DNA of 64,000 bases from Pseudomonadota bacterium (GTDB taxonomy: Bacteria > Pseudomonadota > Gammaproteobacteria > Acidiferrobacterales > UBA6901). Location of the stretch: positions 62,001-126,000 of the forward strand of contig JAJYEX010000009.1 in NCBI GenBank assembly GCA_021785515.1. Direction: 5' to 3'. The notes beneath the pieces were generated by a model. The model was given only the letters and a program-made list of their open reading frames with translations, did no database searches and had not been told where the DNA came from. This document shows, in pieces, positions 46,384-55,423 of this stretch; positions within the stretch are counted from its first letter, which is position 1; every line of letters starts with the position of its first letter. The position numbers and the translations under genes were made by a program.

Positions 46384-47156
46384 TTCCGTCGTCTACCCAT
46401 CTCGTATTGATACCGAGCTTCAATACCGGCGAGCGGGTATATGCAACGGTGCGCGATGCGCGCCGCTTCTGGAATCCGGTGTGGGTGGTGGTCGACGGCA
46501 GCGACGACGGCACCCCGGAGGGCCTGGACAGGATGGCCGCTGCCGACCCTGGCCTCAGGGTCTGGGTGCGCCCCGCCAACATGGGGAAGGGCGCGGCGGT
46601 GCTGTTTGGGCTTGATCAGGCCAAGCGGGCGGGGTTCACCCATGTCCTCACCATGGACTCCGACGGCCAGCATCCGCCGGACAAGATTCCCGAGTTTATG
46701 CTGGCATCGCAAAGTAACCGCGATGCCATGATACTTGGGTGTCCGAGGTTTGATGAGAGCGCACCATCAATCCGGGTGCGTGGGCGGAGAATTTCCAACT
46801 GGTGGGCGAACCTTGAGACCCTGCATGCCGGCATCGACGATTCGCTGTGCGGATTCCGGGTGTATCCGATTGAACCGCTCGGCGCCGTGATGCATGCGCA
46901 GCGCTGGATGCGGCGCTTTGATTTCGATCCTGAAGCGGTTGTGCGGCTAAGCTGGCGCGGGGTGCCCGCGATCAACATCGGTGTGCCGGTAACGTATCCT
47001 AGCCGCGAGGAGGGTGGTGTCTCCCACTTTAACTACCTGCGCGACAACGTGTTGCTGACTTTCATGCACGTTCGTCTGATGACCGAGTTTGTATTGCGCT
47101 TCCCGCTGCTGGTCCGGAACAAATTCAGGGCCCCGGACGGTCCACCGAAACCTTGA
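46380..47156 (+). CDS. Family 2 glycosyltransferase
   Basis: This 258-residue GT-A glycosyltransferase has HLVLIPSFNTGERV at the N-terminus, WVVVDGSDDGT and a DxD-type site in LTMDSDGQHPP. No long C-terminal membrane region is present. It probably glycosylates the polyene or its lipid anchor (inference). Its 3' end overlaps the reverse-strand chain-length factor gene by 32 bp, a convergent overlap. ATG at 46380 overlaps the previous stop. Confidence 0.9.
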   Translation: MIPSSTHLVLIPSFNTGERVYATVRDARRFWNPVWVVVDGSDDGTPEGLDRMAAADPGLRVWVRPANMGKGAAVLFGLDQAKRAGFTHVLTMDSDGQHPPDKIPEFMLASQSNRDAMILGCPRFDESAPSIRVRGRRISNWWANLETLHAGIDDSLCGFRVYPIEPLGAVMHAQRWMRRFDFDPEAVVRLSWRGVPAINIGVPVTYPSREEGGVSHFNYLRDNVLLTFMHVRLMTEFVLRFPLLVRNKFRAPDGPPKP

Positions 47157-47925
47157 TCCGCAGATCTTCGGCGTAGCGGAGTACGACCTGTTGCGCCATT
47201 GGTTGCGCGAGCGCTGCCAACAGCGGAAGTGAGCGCGAGGCCGATGAGTCGCGGCGCAGGTTCTCTAGCAGCGGGTCATTCATTTTTGTCGTCACCAGTT
47301 GGGTATCGGGGCCGATGTCGATGGTCATTGCAGCCAGGCTGCCGCGCGGATCTGCGTCGAGAACCATTGACACACCGAACGGCTGGCGGCCTGGTGTCAG
47401 CTGATACAACGGTTCCGGAAATGGCGTATCGAATACCGCCAGTAGTACTGCGACCTCCTCCGCCAGGGACTGAGTAGCGGCCTCGACCAGGCCCGCAGCA
47501 AAGGTGTTGCTCATGGCGCACAGGCTCGAGGAGGGCTGCATGGAACCTGATGCGATACTCCAGTATCCGACCGGGGCATTGTGTACAGAATTGTGAAAGC
47601 GCGTGGGTGAAACGCAACGTTCCGCCGTGGCAAGCGCGTCGCATATGTGATGTATGGTGTTGGTATCCCCGTTGGACGAGGCAAACACGGTGGCCAGATC
47701 CTTGGCCTTCATGCCAGACTGCTGCAGGGCGCCTTGTGCGATATCCACTGCAAGCCGGACCGTGGCGCTGGCGCGCCGCCGCTCTGCTCCAGGCAGGGCG
47801 CTTCCTGATGGCACCGGCACGAAATCTGTATTGAGCGCTGTTCCAGTGCGGAAATGACTGCGCAGCGTGTCCCAGTTCTCGAATCCGGGACCGAACGCAG
47901 CTATGCCCTTTACGTGAATGATCAT
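47125..47925 (-). CDS. Beta-ketoacyl synthase-like chain-length factor
   Basis: This 266-residue thiolase-fold protein is shorter than a ketosynthase and lacks the two C-terminal histidine motifs. It keeps the dimer-side segments VFASSNGDTNTIHHICDAL, FHNSVHNAPVGYWSIASG and SLCAMSNTFAAGLVEA. Such chain-length-factor partners (ApeC type) form a heterodimer with the active KS and set polyene length. It overlaps the upstream KS gene by 4 bp, so the pair is translationally coupled. Confidence 0.88.
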   Translation of the reverse strand: MIIHVKGIAAFGPGFENWDTLRSHFRTGTALNTDFVPVPSGSALPGAERRRASATVRLAVDIAQGALQQSGMKAKDLATVFASSNGDTNTIHHICDALATAERCVSPTRFHNSVHNAPVGYWSIASGSMQPSSSLCAMSNTFAAGLVEAATQSLAEEVAVLLAVFDTPFPEPLYQLTPGRQPFGVSMVLDADPRGSLAAMTIDIGPDTQLVTTKMNDPLLENLRRDSSASRSLPLLAALAQPMAQQVVLRYAEDLRIKVSVDRPGP

Positions 47926-49112
47926 GCGGCTCGGTAGCCGAAGACGAGGCTGACATTACTTCCGCCGAAGCCAAAGGAATTGCTCAACACCCGCCTGTTT
48001 TTCTGGTTCCGGTTTTCCAGCAAGACGTTCATGCTGAATTCTGGATCGACCGTGACGGTGTTGAGGCTGCCGGGCAAAAAGTTTTCTTGCAGACACAAGC
48101 AAGCGATAGCGGCCTCGGTAATGCCAGCAGCCCCCAGCGTATGTCCGGTCCAGCCCTTGGTTGAGCTGCAGGGAGTTCGGTTGCCGAAAAGACCGGATAC
48201 GGCGATATCTTCCGCGCGATCATTGGCGCGGGTTGCCGTTCCGTGCAGGTTGATGTAGTCAATCTGGGCCGGTTCTAGTCCGCCCCGCTGCAGCGCGCGC
48301 AGCATGGCCAGTCGCGCGCCGGCGCCTTCCGGATGTGGAGATGACATATGATAGGCGTCGCTGCTTTCTCCGTACCCCAGGAGGCAGGGCACGTCAGCAC
48401 TATCCTCTTCGCACCGTTCAAGCAATGCGAATCCTGCGGCCTCGCCAATCGAGATTCCGTTACGCTCGGCGTCAGCCGGGCGGCACGGCGTGGCTGACAC
48501 AATCTCGAGTGACGAAAAGCCGTACAGAGTCGTCATGCACAGGCTGTCGATGCCCCCCACTACGGCCGCGTCGCACAGACCGCTGGTGATCAGCCTGCTG
48601 GCCGAGGCAAATACCTTGGCGCTGGAAGAGCAGGCAGTCGAGATGGTGAATGCACAGCCCTGCAGTTTCAGGTAACGGCGCACGAAATCAGTGACGCAAT
48701 AATTTTCGTGCGTCGTCCGGTAGTTGAATTGCGCCGGCAACCTGCCGGCGGCATCGCGCTGCCGGTAGGCCAGTTCGGTCTCGAGAATCCCGGATGTGCT
48801 GGTGCCGAGGATTACCCCGACCCGGTGCGCACCATAACGCGCTCGCGCGGCCGCAACGGCCGACTCGAATCCGTCCGCCGCAAGCCCGAGCATGGCCAGC
48901 CGGTTGTTGCGGCAGTCAAATTCCCTGAGGCGGGCGACGACGGGCTCATTTTCGATGCCATCCACCCGACCGATGTACGTATCGATCGTGGCGTCCATGA
49001 AATTGCACTGGCGCAGGCCGGACTGTCCCGCCTGAAGCGCATCAAGCGTCGATTTTGTGCCCCGACCAAGAGCGTTAACCAGGGTATAGTGACTGATTGC
49101 TAGCGGGTGCAC
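47922..49112 (-). CDS. Beta-ketoacyl-ACP synthase (aryl-polyene elongation KS)
   Basis: This condensing enzyme of about 396 residues has catalytic Cys in TISTACSSSAKVFASA and the two histidines in NLHGTATRANDRAED and TKGWTGHTLGAAG. The C-terminal NSFGFGGSNVSLVFG is typical. It pairs with the chain-length factor that follows with a 4-bp overlap, the ApeO/ApeC-like arrangement. GTG at 49112 is the preferred start (family N-terminus HPLAISHYTLVNALGRG); the frame extends to 49190. Confidence 0.92.
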   Translation of the reverse strand: MHPLAISHYTLVNALGRGTKSTLDALQAGQSGLRQCNFMDATIDTYIGRVDGIENEPVVARLREFDCRNNRLAMLGLAADGFESAVAAARARYGAHRVGVILGTSTSGILETELAYRQRDAAGRLPAQFNYRTTHENYCVTDFVRRYLKLQGCAFTISTACSSSAKVFASASRLITSGLCDAAVVGGIDSLCMTTLYGFSSLEIVSATPCRPADAERNGISIGEAAGFALLERCEEDSADVPCLLGYGESSDAYHMSSPHPEGAGARLAMLRALQRGGLEPAQIDYINLHGTATRANDRAEDIAVSGLFGNRTPCSSTKGWTGHTLGAAGITEAAIACLCLQENFLPGSLNTVTVDPEFSMNVLLENRNQKNRRVLSNSFGFGGSNVSLVFGYRAA

Positions 49113-49190
49113 GATGGAGGCTTCCGGGGTGAGCTGAAGATTGAATATTCCGGAAAACTTCCTGTCCCATTGGGGCGCTTCAGGACGCAA

Positions 49191-50541
49191 CCGGTCCCGT
49201 CAGCGCTTACGTCTAGGTTCAGCACCGGGAAGCAAGCGGGTATAGCCGTACCGACAAGTGTTCCAGCCATTATATCTGGAAAGATAGCAGGCGTGGCCAC
49301 CAAGTGCCGTGCCCAGAGAAACGCCGGCGCCGCCGGCAGACCGATGTCCCAGTTTCGCAGTCGTCTCGAGATCATCGTTACACCGAGTGTCGGCCCAGGT
49401 CGCAGAGAGCTTCCCCGGGGCTGGGTCGGCCGGTAGCGTACGGCCCGGTGCCATTCCGTCCCCCTGTCGCAGCCTGCGATGCGATCCTGATAGTTACCGG
49501 CATACCTGAATTTAGACCTAGAAAAGGATCGGCCCGCATGTCGGGAACCCGTTTACGGCCGGCTAATTTGCCCATTTTAATGATGCTTGTCGGCCAGAAC
49601 AATCTGGAACGAACGTCGAACCCTGTCTTTAAACCGGATACCGAATCGAGTACCATGGCGCTGCCTGTCACCGTGGTGATGGGCAGGGCTGGATTATATT
49701 AGGGCGGCTCCGGGCCGCCCATATCTAAAAATACATAAAACAAACGTAGCGATGTCTAAAGGAGTCACCTCGCGCTTTGCGCAGGTCGGTCTGGCGTCAG
49801 TTTGCCCGCCGATCCTCAGGCCGGGTGGGTGCGGGACGGCAGATCGTCTGAGGCCAGGACATCGCCACACCGAAGCGCCCCGATACGGGATCAGACGTGC
49901 AGTGTTCGCGGGTCTGCGCTATGGCAGGGGCTCCTGCGCGGATCATTGTCGGGCGAGCCATATTGTGGCTATTTGGTGCGGATGGCACGCCGCCCGGGTT
50001 AGAGCCCCCCACTTTATTGTGCTATGGTTGATGTACGTCAGAATGACAGTATCCGTTTCATTGAGAAAGCCTTACAAGCTTACAGGTTCTGTGAAATTCA
50101 TGCGGTTCGATCCTCGAGAAGCCCGGTTTTGTGATGGCCAGATGACCCACGGAGGGACCGTGGCGGCCTTCCGTGTGACCTTCGGCGGCAAGGTTCGGAA
50201 TGACCTGTCTGCGGTCGGGGCCACCCCCAGCGTGCTCGGCTTTCTGTGCGGTGCGGGAAGATTGTGGTGCCGGCATGGTGCCGGGCGTGTAATTTTCGCA
50301 CGGGACGCGTTTTTTTCGTGCCAGGCGTCGCAGGCCCGGTGCCGGCCGCATGGTCGACGAGGGTCGTCGGCGCACCCGCCGTTGCGATCTGCTCCCTCGC
50401 GGTATTCCAGCGGCGCTCCCGTACCGGTGGTGGTCCGGTATGTTCGGCCGGACATGATGACGGAATCGCGTGTCAACGCGGTTTGTCGGCCAGCTTAACC
50501 CGCACGAGACTTCATCTCTCCTTTAAGAAGAGGCGCTTTTC
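49191..50541. other. 1.35-kb gene-free stretch inside the pigment locus
   Basis: This lies between the reverse-strand KS and the forward-strand ACP and is far longer than needed for two promoters. A GGGCGGC-TCCGG-GCCGCCC hairpin sits at 49702-49720 next to an AT-rich tract (ATATCTAAAAATACATAAAAC) that is likely a promoter region. Forward frames up to 248 codons (49752-50498) have unusual composition and no domain. It could be a decayed gene, a long leader RNA or regulatory DNA. Confidence 0.45.
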
Positions 50542-50787
50542 ATGGACAGCAGGCTTGAACCGATCAAGGCTTATCTTGATCGACATCTCGACAATCCGCC
50601 GGAAACTCTCACTATGGAGACCAGGCTGGACGGGATCGGCGTCGATTCTATGGCGCTGCTCGAACTTATGATGGAGTTGGAAGACAAGTATGATTTCCGG
50701 CTCCCTGAGGATGTATCCACGCCGGAGACGGTCGGTCAGCTGGTCGCGCTGGTGGAACAGTACAGGCCCTCTGCATTAAATGAGTAG
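50542..50787 (+). CDS. Second acyl carrier protein of the pigment locus
   Basis: This 81-residue ACP has the phosphopantetheine serine in GIGVDSMALLELMMELEDKYDFRL. A GAGG-type site (AAGAAGAGGCG) precedes the ATG. The last codons overlap the start of the downstream ketosynthase by 8 bp, so it is probably its dedicated carrier or is coupled for stoichiometry. Sequence differs clearly from the ACP at 43933, so the two may hold starter and chain separately (inference). Confidence 0.93.
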   Translation: MDSRLEPIKAYLDRHLDNPPETLTMETRLDGIGVDSMALLELMMELEDKYDFRLPEDVSTPETVGQLVALVEQYRPSALNE

Positions 50788-52033
50788 GACCGGACCCTCC
50801 AGGGTCGCGGTGACCGGCATCGGTTTGGTTAGCCCGTTTGGCGGCGACGCCGACGATTTCTTCACGCGCATCATGCGTGGCGAATCCGCAGTGCGGTTGT
50901 ACCGTCATCCGGCCTCGCCCAACGACCTGGCCCAGCCTGCCGTTCAATGTGCACTGTTCAATCCGGAACAGGCCATTGGCCGCGCCTTGTCAAGCGTTAC
51001 CGATCGCTATAGCCAGCTTGGCCTTGCCGCGGCGTTTTCCGCATGGAGCGATGCGGGGTTTGCGCGCAAGGGCGCCGGATCCAACGAATATGGCGTATCT
51101 TGGGGGACAGGGGTAGGTGGCGCCCTGACCTACGAAAAGGGCTACACCGATTTCTTCGAGCGCAGCAGGCGTCGCGTGTCACCTCTGACCGTTGCGCTGG
51201 CCATGAACAATGCGGCGGCCTCGAACCTTGCGATCGCGCTCGGTCTGGGCGGGGCCTGTCTGACCTATTCAGTAGCCTGCGCCTCATCGGCCGTGTCCGT
51301 CGGCGAGGCATACCGCCGCGTCCGGTCTGGCCAGGACAAGCTGGTTGTCGCCGGCGGCTCCGAGGCGCCACTGGCGCTGTCCATCATGCTGGCATGGGAT
51401 GCCATGCGGGTGGTCGCGACCGGCGATGAGGAAAGTGCGTTCAGGGCATGCCGGCCATTCCAGCAGGGTCGCAAGGGCCTGGTGCTTGGTGAAGGCGCCG
51501 CGGCCTTGGTGCTTGAGGACTGGGTCCATGCCGAGGCCCGCGGGGCGCGTATTTACTGCGAGCTCGCCGGCTACGGGCAGAGCGGTGACCGCAGCCATTT
51601 GGTGCGTCCCGATGCTGATGGTCAGGTTCGGGCGATCGAGGCCGCATTGCATGAAGCCCGGCTGCCCGTGACCGACGTGGGGTACGTCAATGCTCACGGC
51701 ACAGCCACCCAGGAGGGCGACCCTATTGAGATCAGTGCGCTCAGAGCCGCTTTCGGGGAAGCCGCATCACGATTGCGCGTCAGTTCGACCAAATCGATGC
51801 ACGGGCATCTGTTGGGTGCGGCCGGTGCCATGGAAGCCGTGATTACGGTAATGGCACTGGTAAAACAGCAAATTCCGCCAACTGCGCACTTGCAGCAGGT
51901 CTCGGCGGATTGCGTCGGCGTCTCGCACGTGATGGGGGAGGGTCTGAGAGATGTCTGCTTTAGCGCGGCAATGAGCAATTCTTTTGCGTTTGGTGGCAGC
52001 AATGCCGTTCTGGTGTTTCGGCGGCCCGATTAG
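50780..52033 (+). CDS. Beta-ketoacyl-ACP synthase II-type enzyme
   Basis: This 417-residue ketosynthase has active-site Cys in TYSVACASSAVSVGEAYRR and histidines in VNAHGTATQEGDPIE and STKSMHGHLLGAAGAMEA. The C-terminal NSFAFGGSNAVLVFRR is typical. It is a second condensing enzyme of the locus, probably for initiation or a separate extension step. It overlaps the ACP gene by 8 bp and precedes two methyltransferases. Confidence 0.93.
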   Translation: MSRTGPSRVAVTGIGLVSPFGGDADDFFTRIMRGESAVRLYRHPASPNDLAQPAVQCALFNPEQAIGRALSSVTDRYSQLGLAAAFSAWSDAGFARKGAGSNEYGVSWGTGVGGALTYEKGYTDFFERSRRRVSPLTVALAMNNAAASNLAIALGLGGACLTYSVACASSAVSVGEAYRRVRSGQDKLVVAGGSEAPLALSIMLAWDAMRVVATGDEESAFRACRPFQQGRKGLVLGEGAAALVLEDWVHAEARGARIYCELAGYGQSGDRSHLVRPDADGQVRAIEAALHEARLPVTDVGYVNAHGTATQEGDPIEISALRAAFGEAASRLRVSSTKSMHGHLLGAAGAMEAVITVMALVKQQIPPTAHLQQVSADCVGVSHVMGEGLRDVCFSAAMSNSFAFGGSNAVLVFRRPD

Positions 52034-52066
52034 TCAATTTCCCCTGGACCTGCGCGAGGAGAGAAC

Positions 52067-52846
52067 ATGGAAAACCAGAACGAGACGACCATCCCCGAAT
52101 GCGCGCAGGCCCCGCATCTGCCGCTTACAGATTATTATACCGACGAGGCTTCGCGCAGCGGGTTTGTGCGTGAGATGTTCGACAGCACGGCGGAGGACTA
52201 TGATCGGATGGAACGTATCATGGGGCTCGGATCCGGTTTGTGGTATCGCGGGCAGGCGCTGCAGCGCGCCGGACTGCGGTCCGGTATGAAGGTGGTGGAC
52301 GTCGGGGTGGGCACAGGGCTGGTGGCCCGTCAGGCCGCCCGTATTACCGGCAGCGGCGGGTTGGTGATCGGTATTGACCCGAGTCCGGGCATGATGCGCA
52401 ACGCCAAGGTTCCGCCGGACGTCGTGCTGGTAGAAGGCCGGGCTGAGAACATGCCATTTCCAGACAACCATTTCGATTTCCTGAGCATGGGATACGCTCT
52501 GCGCCACATCAGCGACCTGTCCGTGGCTTTCCGCGAATTCCACAGAGTAATGAAGCCGGGCGCCAAGCTGTGTATCCTCGAGATCACCTGCCCGGAGAGC
52601 CGATGGGCACGTATTCTGCTTAAGGGCTATATGAAAGGAGTGGTGCCGACGCTCGCCAGAGTGGTCGGAAGCAGGAAAAACACGCCGCGGCTCTGGCGTT
52701 ACTACTGGGATACCATCGAAGCCTGCATTCCGCGGGCCCAAGTACTTGCCACGCTCAAGGCTAGCGGTTTCGGCGAGGTGCGCTGTTACAGTGAAATCCG
52801 GGCTTTGGGTATGCTCGCTGAGTACCAGGCAACCAAGCCGGAATAG
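52067..52846 (+). CDS. SAM-dependent methyltransferase, UbiE-like
   Basis: This 259-residue class I methyltransferase has SAM motif I VVDVGVGTGLVARQAA, then GIDPSPGMMRNAK and the UbiE-like segment FDFLSMGYALRHISDLSVAFREFHRVMKPGAKLCILEIT. The UbiE type methylates quinone rings, but the position in a polyene locus suggests methylation of the aryl head or chain (inference). RBS GGAGAG before ATG 52067. Confidence 0.9.
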   Translation: MENQNETTIPECAQAPHLPLTDYYTDEASRSGFVREMFDSTAEDYDRMERIMGLGSGLWYRGQALQRAGLRSGMKVVDVGVGTGLVARQAARITGSGGLVIGIDPSPGMMRNAKVPPDVVLVEGRAENMPFPDNHFDFLSMGYALRHISDLSVAFREFHRVMKPGAKLCILEITCPESRWARILLKGYMKGVVPTLARVVGSRKNTPRLWRYYWDTIEACIPRAQVLATLKASGFGEVRCYSEIRALGMLAEYQATKPE

Positions 52847-52883
52847 GGCGGCTGTGCCTGCCTTTAGCCAGGGATAGTCCGAC

Positions 52884-53768
52884 GTGTCGAGCGGTCCGGT
52901 AATGCTTACCCATCTTATCGCCGAGCGGCTGTCGCGGCGGCTCCTGCCGAGAGTACCCGAACCGGGCCTCTCCGATCTCGACCGCGGGGCGCAATGCGCG
53001 GCATTTGAGCTTGCTGGCCGTGAAGATGGCATTCTTGTTGCTATTTACTTCTACCAGGCCATGCAAATAGCCCCGCTGGTTCGTCCCGGTGACCAGGTGC
53101 TTGATCTGGGATGCGGCCCGGCGAATCAGCTCGTTCATGTTGCGCGGCTGAATCCGCATGCGCATTTCACGGGGGTCGATGTCTCCGCCGCGATGCTCGA
53201 CCGGGCGCATCAAACGATTGCGCGTTCCAGCGTGACCAATGTCCGGGCGATTCAGAGCGACATGACCCGATTGGCGGAATTTGCCGATGACACATTTGAC
53301 TGCGTTATGTCGACCATGTCACTGCACCATCTTCCCGACGAGACGGCGCTCGCGGATGCGTTGTGCGCGGCGCGGCGTGTTCTAAAGCCGGACGGCAGCT
53401 TGTATCTGGTCGACTTCGGCCGCTTGAAGCGTGCCGCAACCCAGCGTTTTTTCGCCGAAGATCGCGGTGACGTTCAGTCGAAAGAGTTTACGCGTGATTA
53501 CCTGAATTCGCTCCGTGCCGCATTCAGCGTTGAGGAGCTTATACGCGCCGCTGCAGTGTTCGGCGGCCGCGTGAAGCGGTACACAACGGCGCTTGCGCCG
53601 TTTATGGTGATCTTCAAAAGCGCTGCACGGCATGAACCGGACGAGGGCTTGCAGGAGGCCGCCCGCGCGCAATACCGGCAGCTCAGCGTCACGCAGCGGC
53701 AGGATTTCATGCGGTTTGCGCGCTGGCTGCGGGTCGACGGCCTGACGCTGCCGTTTCTCTTGGGCTGA
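52884..53768 (+). CDS. SAM-dependent methyltransferase, class I
   Basis: This 294-residue enzyme has motif I QVLDLGCGPANQLVHVARLNPHAHFTGVDVSAAML and the motif FDCVMSTMSLHHLPDETALADALCAARRVLKPDG. The C-terminal part is unassigned. It starts with GTG at 52884 or ATG at 52902. It follows the UbiE-like gene by 37 bp and belongs to block (c). Acceptor unknown; an O- or C-methyl group on the pigment is plausible. Confidence 0.88.
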   Translation: MSSGPVMLTHLIAERLSRRLLPRVPEPGLSDLDRGAQCAAFELAGREDGILVAIYFYQAMQIAPLVRPGDQVLDLGCGPANQLVHVARLNPHAHFTGVDVSAAMLDRAHQTIARSSVTNVRAIQSDMTRLAEFADDTFDCVMSTMSLHHLPDETALADALCAARRVLKPDGSLYLVDFGRLKRAATQRFFAEDRGDVQSKEFTRDYLNSLRAAFSVEELIRAAAVFGGRVKRYTTALAPFMVIFKSAARHEPDEGLQEAARAQYRQLSVTQRQDFMRFARWLRVDGLTLPFLLG

Positions 53769-53888
53769 GTATTGACTGGTCCGGTTTGATTGCTCGTGCG
53801 GTCCGGTAAACCCGGGGTTACCGGCGGGCAGATACAGGAGGTGCGACCCGCGCGTTGTTGTTCCGCGCCATGTCCAGACGCCCCCAAT

Positions 53889-54608
53889 TTACTTCGCGCG
53901 CGCGATCAGCATAACGTTGGCGAAAGGTGTGCCGTGACTCATCGGAACAGGTTGGACCACGAAGCCGCGTTGCTGTAGGGCCTGCATCCAGGCCGACAGC
54001 GGCCGGCACCACATGCGGGCCAGACGATGTCCTTGGAGAAACGACATTCCGGCGTCCACCACTTGGCTGATCGCGAATCTCAAACCGCCGTCCGCATTGC
54101 CGACCCGTGTGACGAATACGCCATCCCGTCCGATCGCAGCACGGATCTTATCGAGCATCAAATCCTGTTCGGCGTAGGAAATGTAGTGAAGTACGTCAAG
54201 GATCGCAATGACGTCGGACCCCCCCAGCTCGGCGTCGCGCATGTCGCCACCGCTCAATTGTACGCGTTCGCCGTGCAGCGGCTGTAATGCCCGGTTGCCG
54301 CAGATTGCCTCGCGCTCCATCAGTTCAACGCCGTGGAAGCGCAGGCCGGCCGGGGGAGGCGGATCGTCTCGCCATTCTCCTTGGGCTGCCAGGCGTTCCG
54401 CAGCCAGAAGCCATGCCGCCAGCAGGCCGCGGCCACACCCGAGATCCAGCACCCGCGCACCATCGGGCAGAATCGCACGCTCAAGCAGCGCCGCAAAAAT
54501 CGGATCGCTCCCGAGCTTGCCCCGTGCCCAGTGATAATTGAAACGGCCGGTGCCGCGGTAAGGTTCGGTAGCTAGATCCAGCAGCCGCTTTTTCAGGCTG
54601 GTCTGCAT
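53889..54608 (-). CDS. SAM-dependent methyltransferase, class I (third of the locus)
   Basis: This enzyme of about 239 residues has motif I ARVLDLGCGRGLLAAWLL, then GVELMEREAI and VIAILDVLHYISYAEQDLMLDKI. It starts with MQTSLKKRLLDLATEPYRGTGRFNYHWARGK. ATG 54608 overlaps the 3' end of the deacetylase gene by 16 bp. It ends the reverse-strand operon of block (d) and converges on the second methyltransferase. Its place after the exporter gene is typical of aryl-polyene loci. Confidence 0.88.
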   Translation of the reverse strand: MQTSLKKRLLDLATEPYRGTGRFNYHWARGKLGSDPIFAALLERAILPDGARVLDLGCGRGLLAAWLLAAERLAAQGEWRDDPPPPAGLRFHGVELMEREAICGNRALQPLHGERVQLSGGDMRDAELGGSDVIAILDVLHYISYAEQDLMLDKIRAAIGRDGVFVTRVGNADGGLRFAISQVVDAGMSFLQGHRLARMWCRPLSAWMQALQQRGFVVQPVPMSHGTPFANVMLIARAK

Positions 54609-55423
54609 GACAGGCCCAACGGTACAGGGTTCAGTTTGCGAGCCGCCAGTTCTGCGATCAGGCGTGGCAATACTTCGACAATGACCGGAATCCCATTCGA
54701 ACTGCGGGCGCAATGGCCATCGTGCAGAAGAAGAATATCGCCCGCGCTAAGCCCGCGCGTAAGGCGCGCAAATACGATATCGGCATCTCCGCAGCGCGTG
54801 TCGTACGCACGCCGCGTCCAGCTTGCGAGCCTGATGCCGGCCGTCTGCAGTACCGGGTCGAGGAGGGGATTGCGCAGACCGGCAAGTGCACGAAAGTACT
54901 GCGGTCTTCGTCCGGTTATGCTTTCCAACGTCTTCTGCGCATCACCCACTTCGCGCGTCCAGCCAGCGATACCGGAAAATGCGGCGTGTTTCCGGTGACG
55001 CTGTCCGTGGTTTTCGATCACATGCCCACCTGCCAGGATGTCACGGCAGACCTCCGGATGTGCGATGGCCTTTTCACCGATGCAGAAGAAAGTCGCATGG
55101 ACCCCGTGCTGCGCGAGAATACCGAGCACCAGCGGTGTGACTTCCGGGTCCGGCCCATCGTCGAAGGTAAGCGCCACTTCGCCCCGCGCCGCTGATGCAG
55201 GCGGTAGCCGCACAAGATTAGCGCCCAGCAGGCTGCTGCGCGGCCACAGCCCGGCGGCGGCTATTACGCCGTGGTTCACCAGCACGATGGCGAGCGCCCA
55301 TTCCCAGCTGGCGGGTGCAACCAGTACCAGCGCCAGTGCCCCTGCGTGAGCCAGGATCGATGCCTTCATAAATGGCGTGAGCCGCCATGAGCGCACCGGG
55401 TATTGGGCGCCGGATTGGGTCAT
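54593..55423 (-). CDS. Polysaccharide deacetylase (NodB domain) with N-terminal membrane helices
   Basis: This 276-residue protein has two N-terminal hydrophobic segments and a NodB domain. The metal and catalytic motif is ALTFDDGPDPEVT, with VIENHGQRHRKHA and the C-terminal ILLLHDG. Such enzymes remove acetyl groups from sugars. Its overlap with both neighbours (4 bp with the exporter, 16 bp with the methyltransferase) ties it to pigment synthesis, perhaps acting on a glycosylated product (inference). Confidence 0.88.
   Translation of the reverse strand: MTQSGAQYPVRSWRLTPFMKASILAHAGALALVLVAPASWEWALAIVLVNHGVIAAAGLWPRSSLLGANLVRLPPASAARGEVALTFDDGPDPEVTPLVLGILAQHGVHATFFCIGEKAIAHPEVCRDILAGGHVIENHGQRHRKHAAFSGIAGWTREVGDAQKTLESITGRRPQYFRALAGLRNPLLDPVLQTAGIRLASWTRRAYDTRCGDADIVFARLTRGLSAGDILLLHDGHCARSSNGIPVIVEVLPRLIAELAARKLNPVPLGLSCRPA

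Noticed and set aside
49752-50498. 248-codon forward frame in the gene-free part of the pigment locus
   Set aside because: The translation is rich in Arg, Gly and Cys in a pattern typical of random GC-rich sequence, with no domain. It is reported only as part of the gap.
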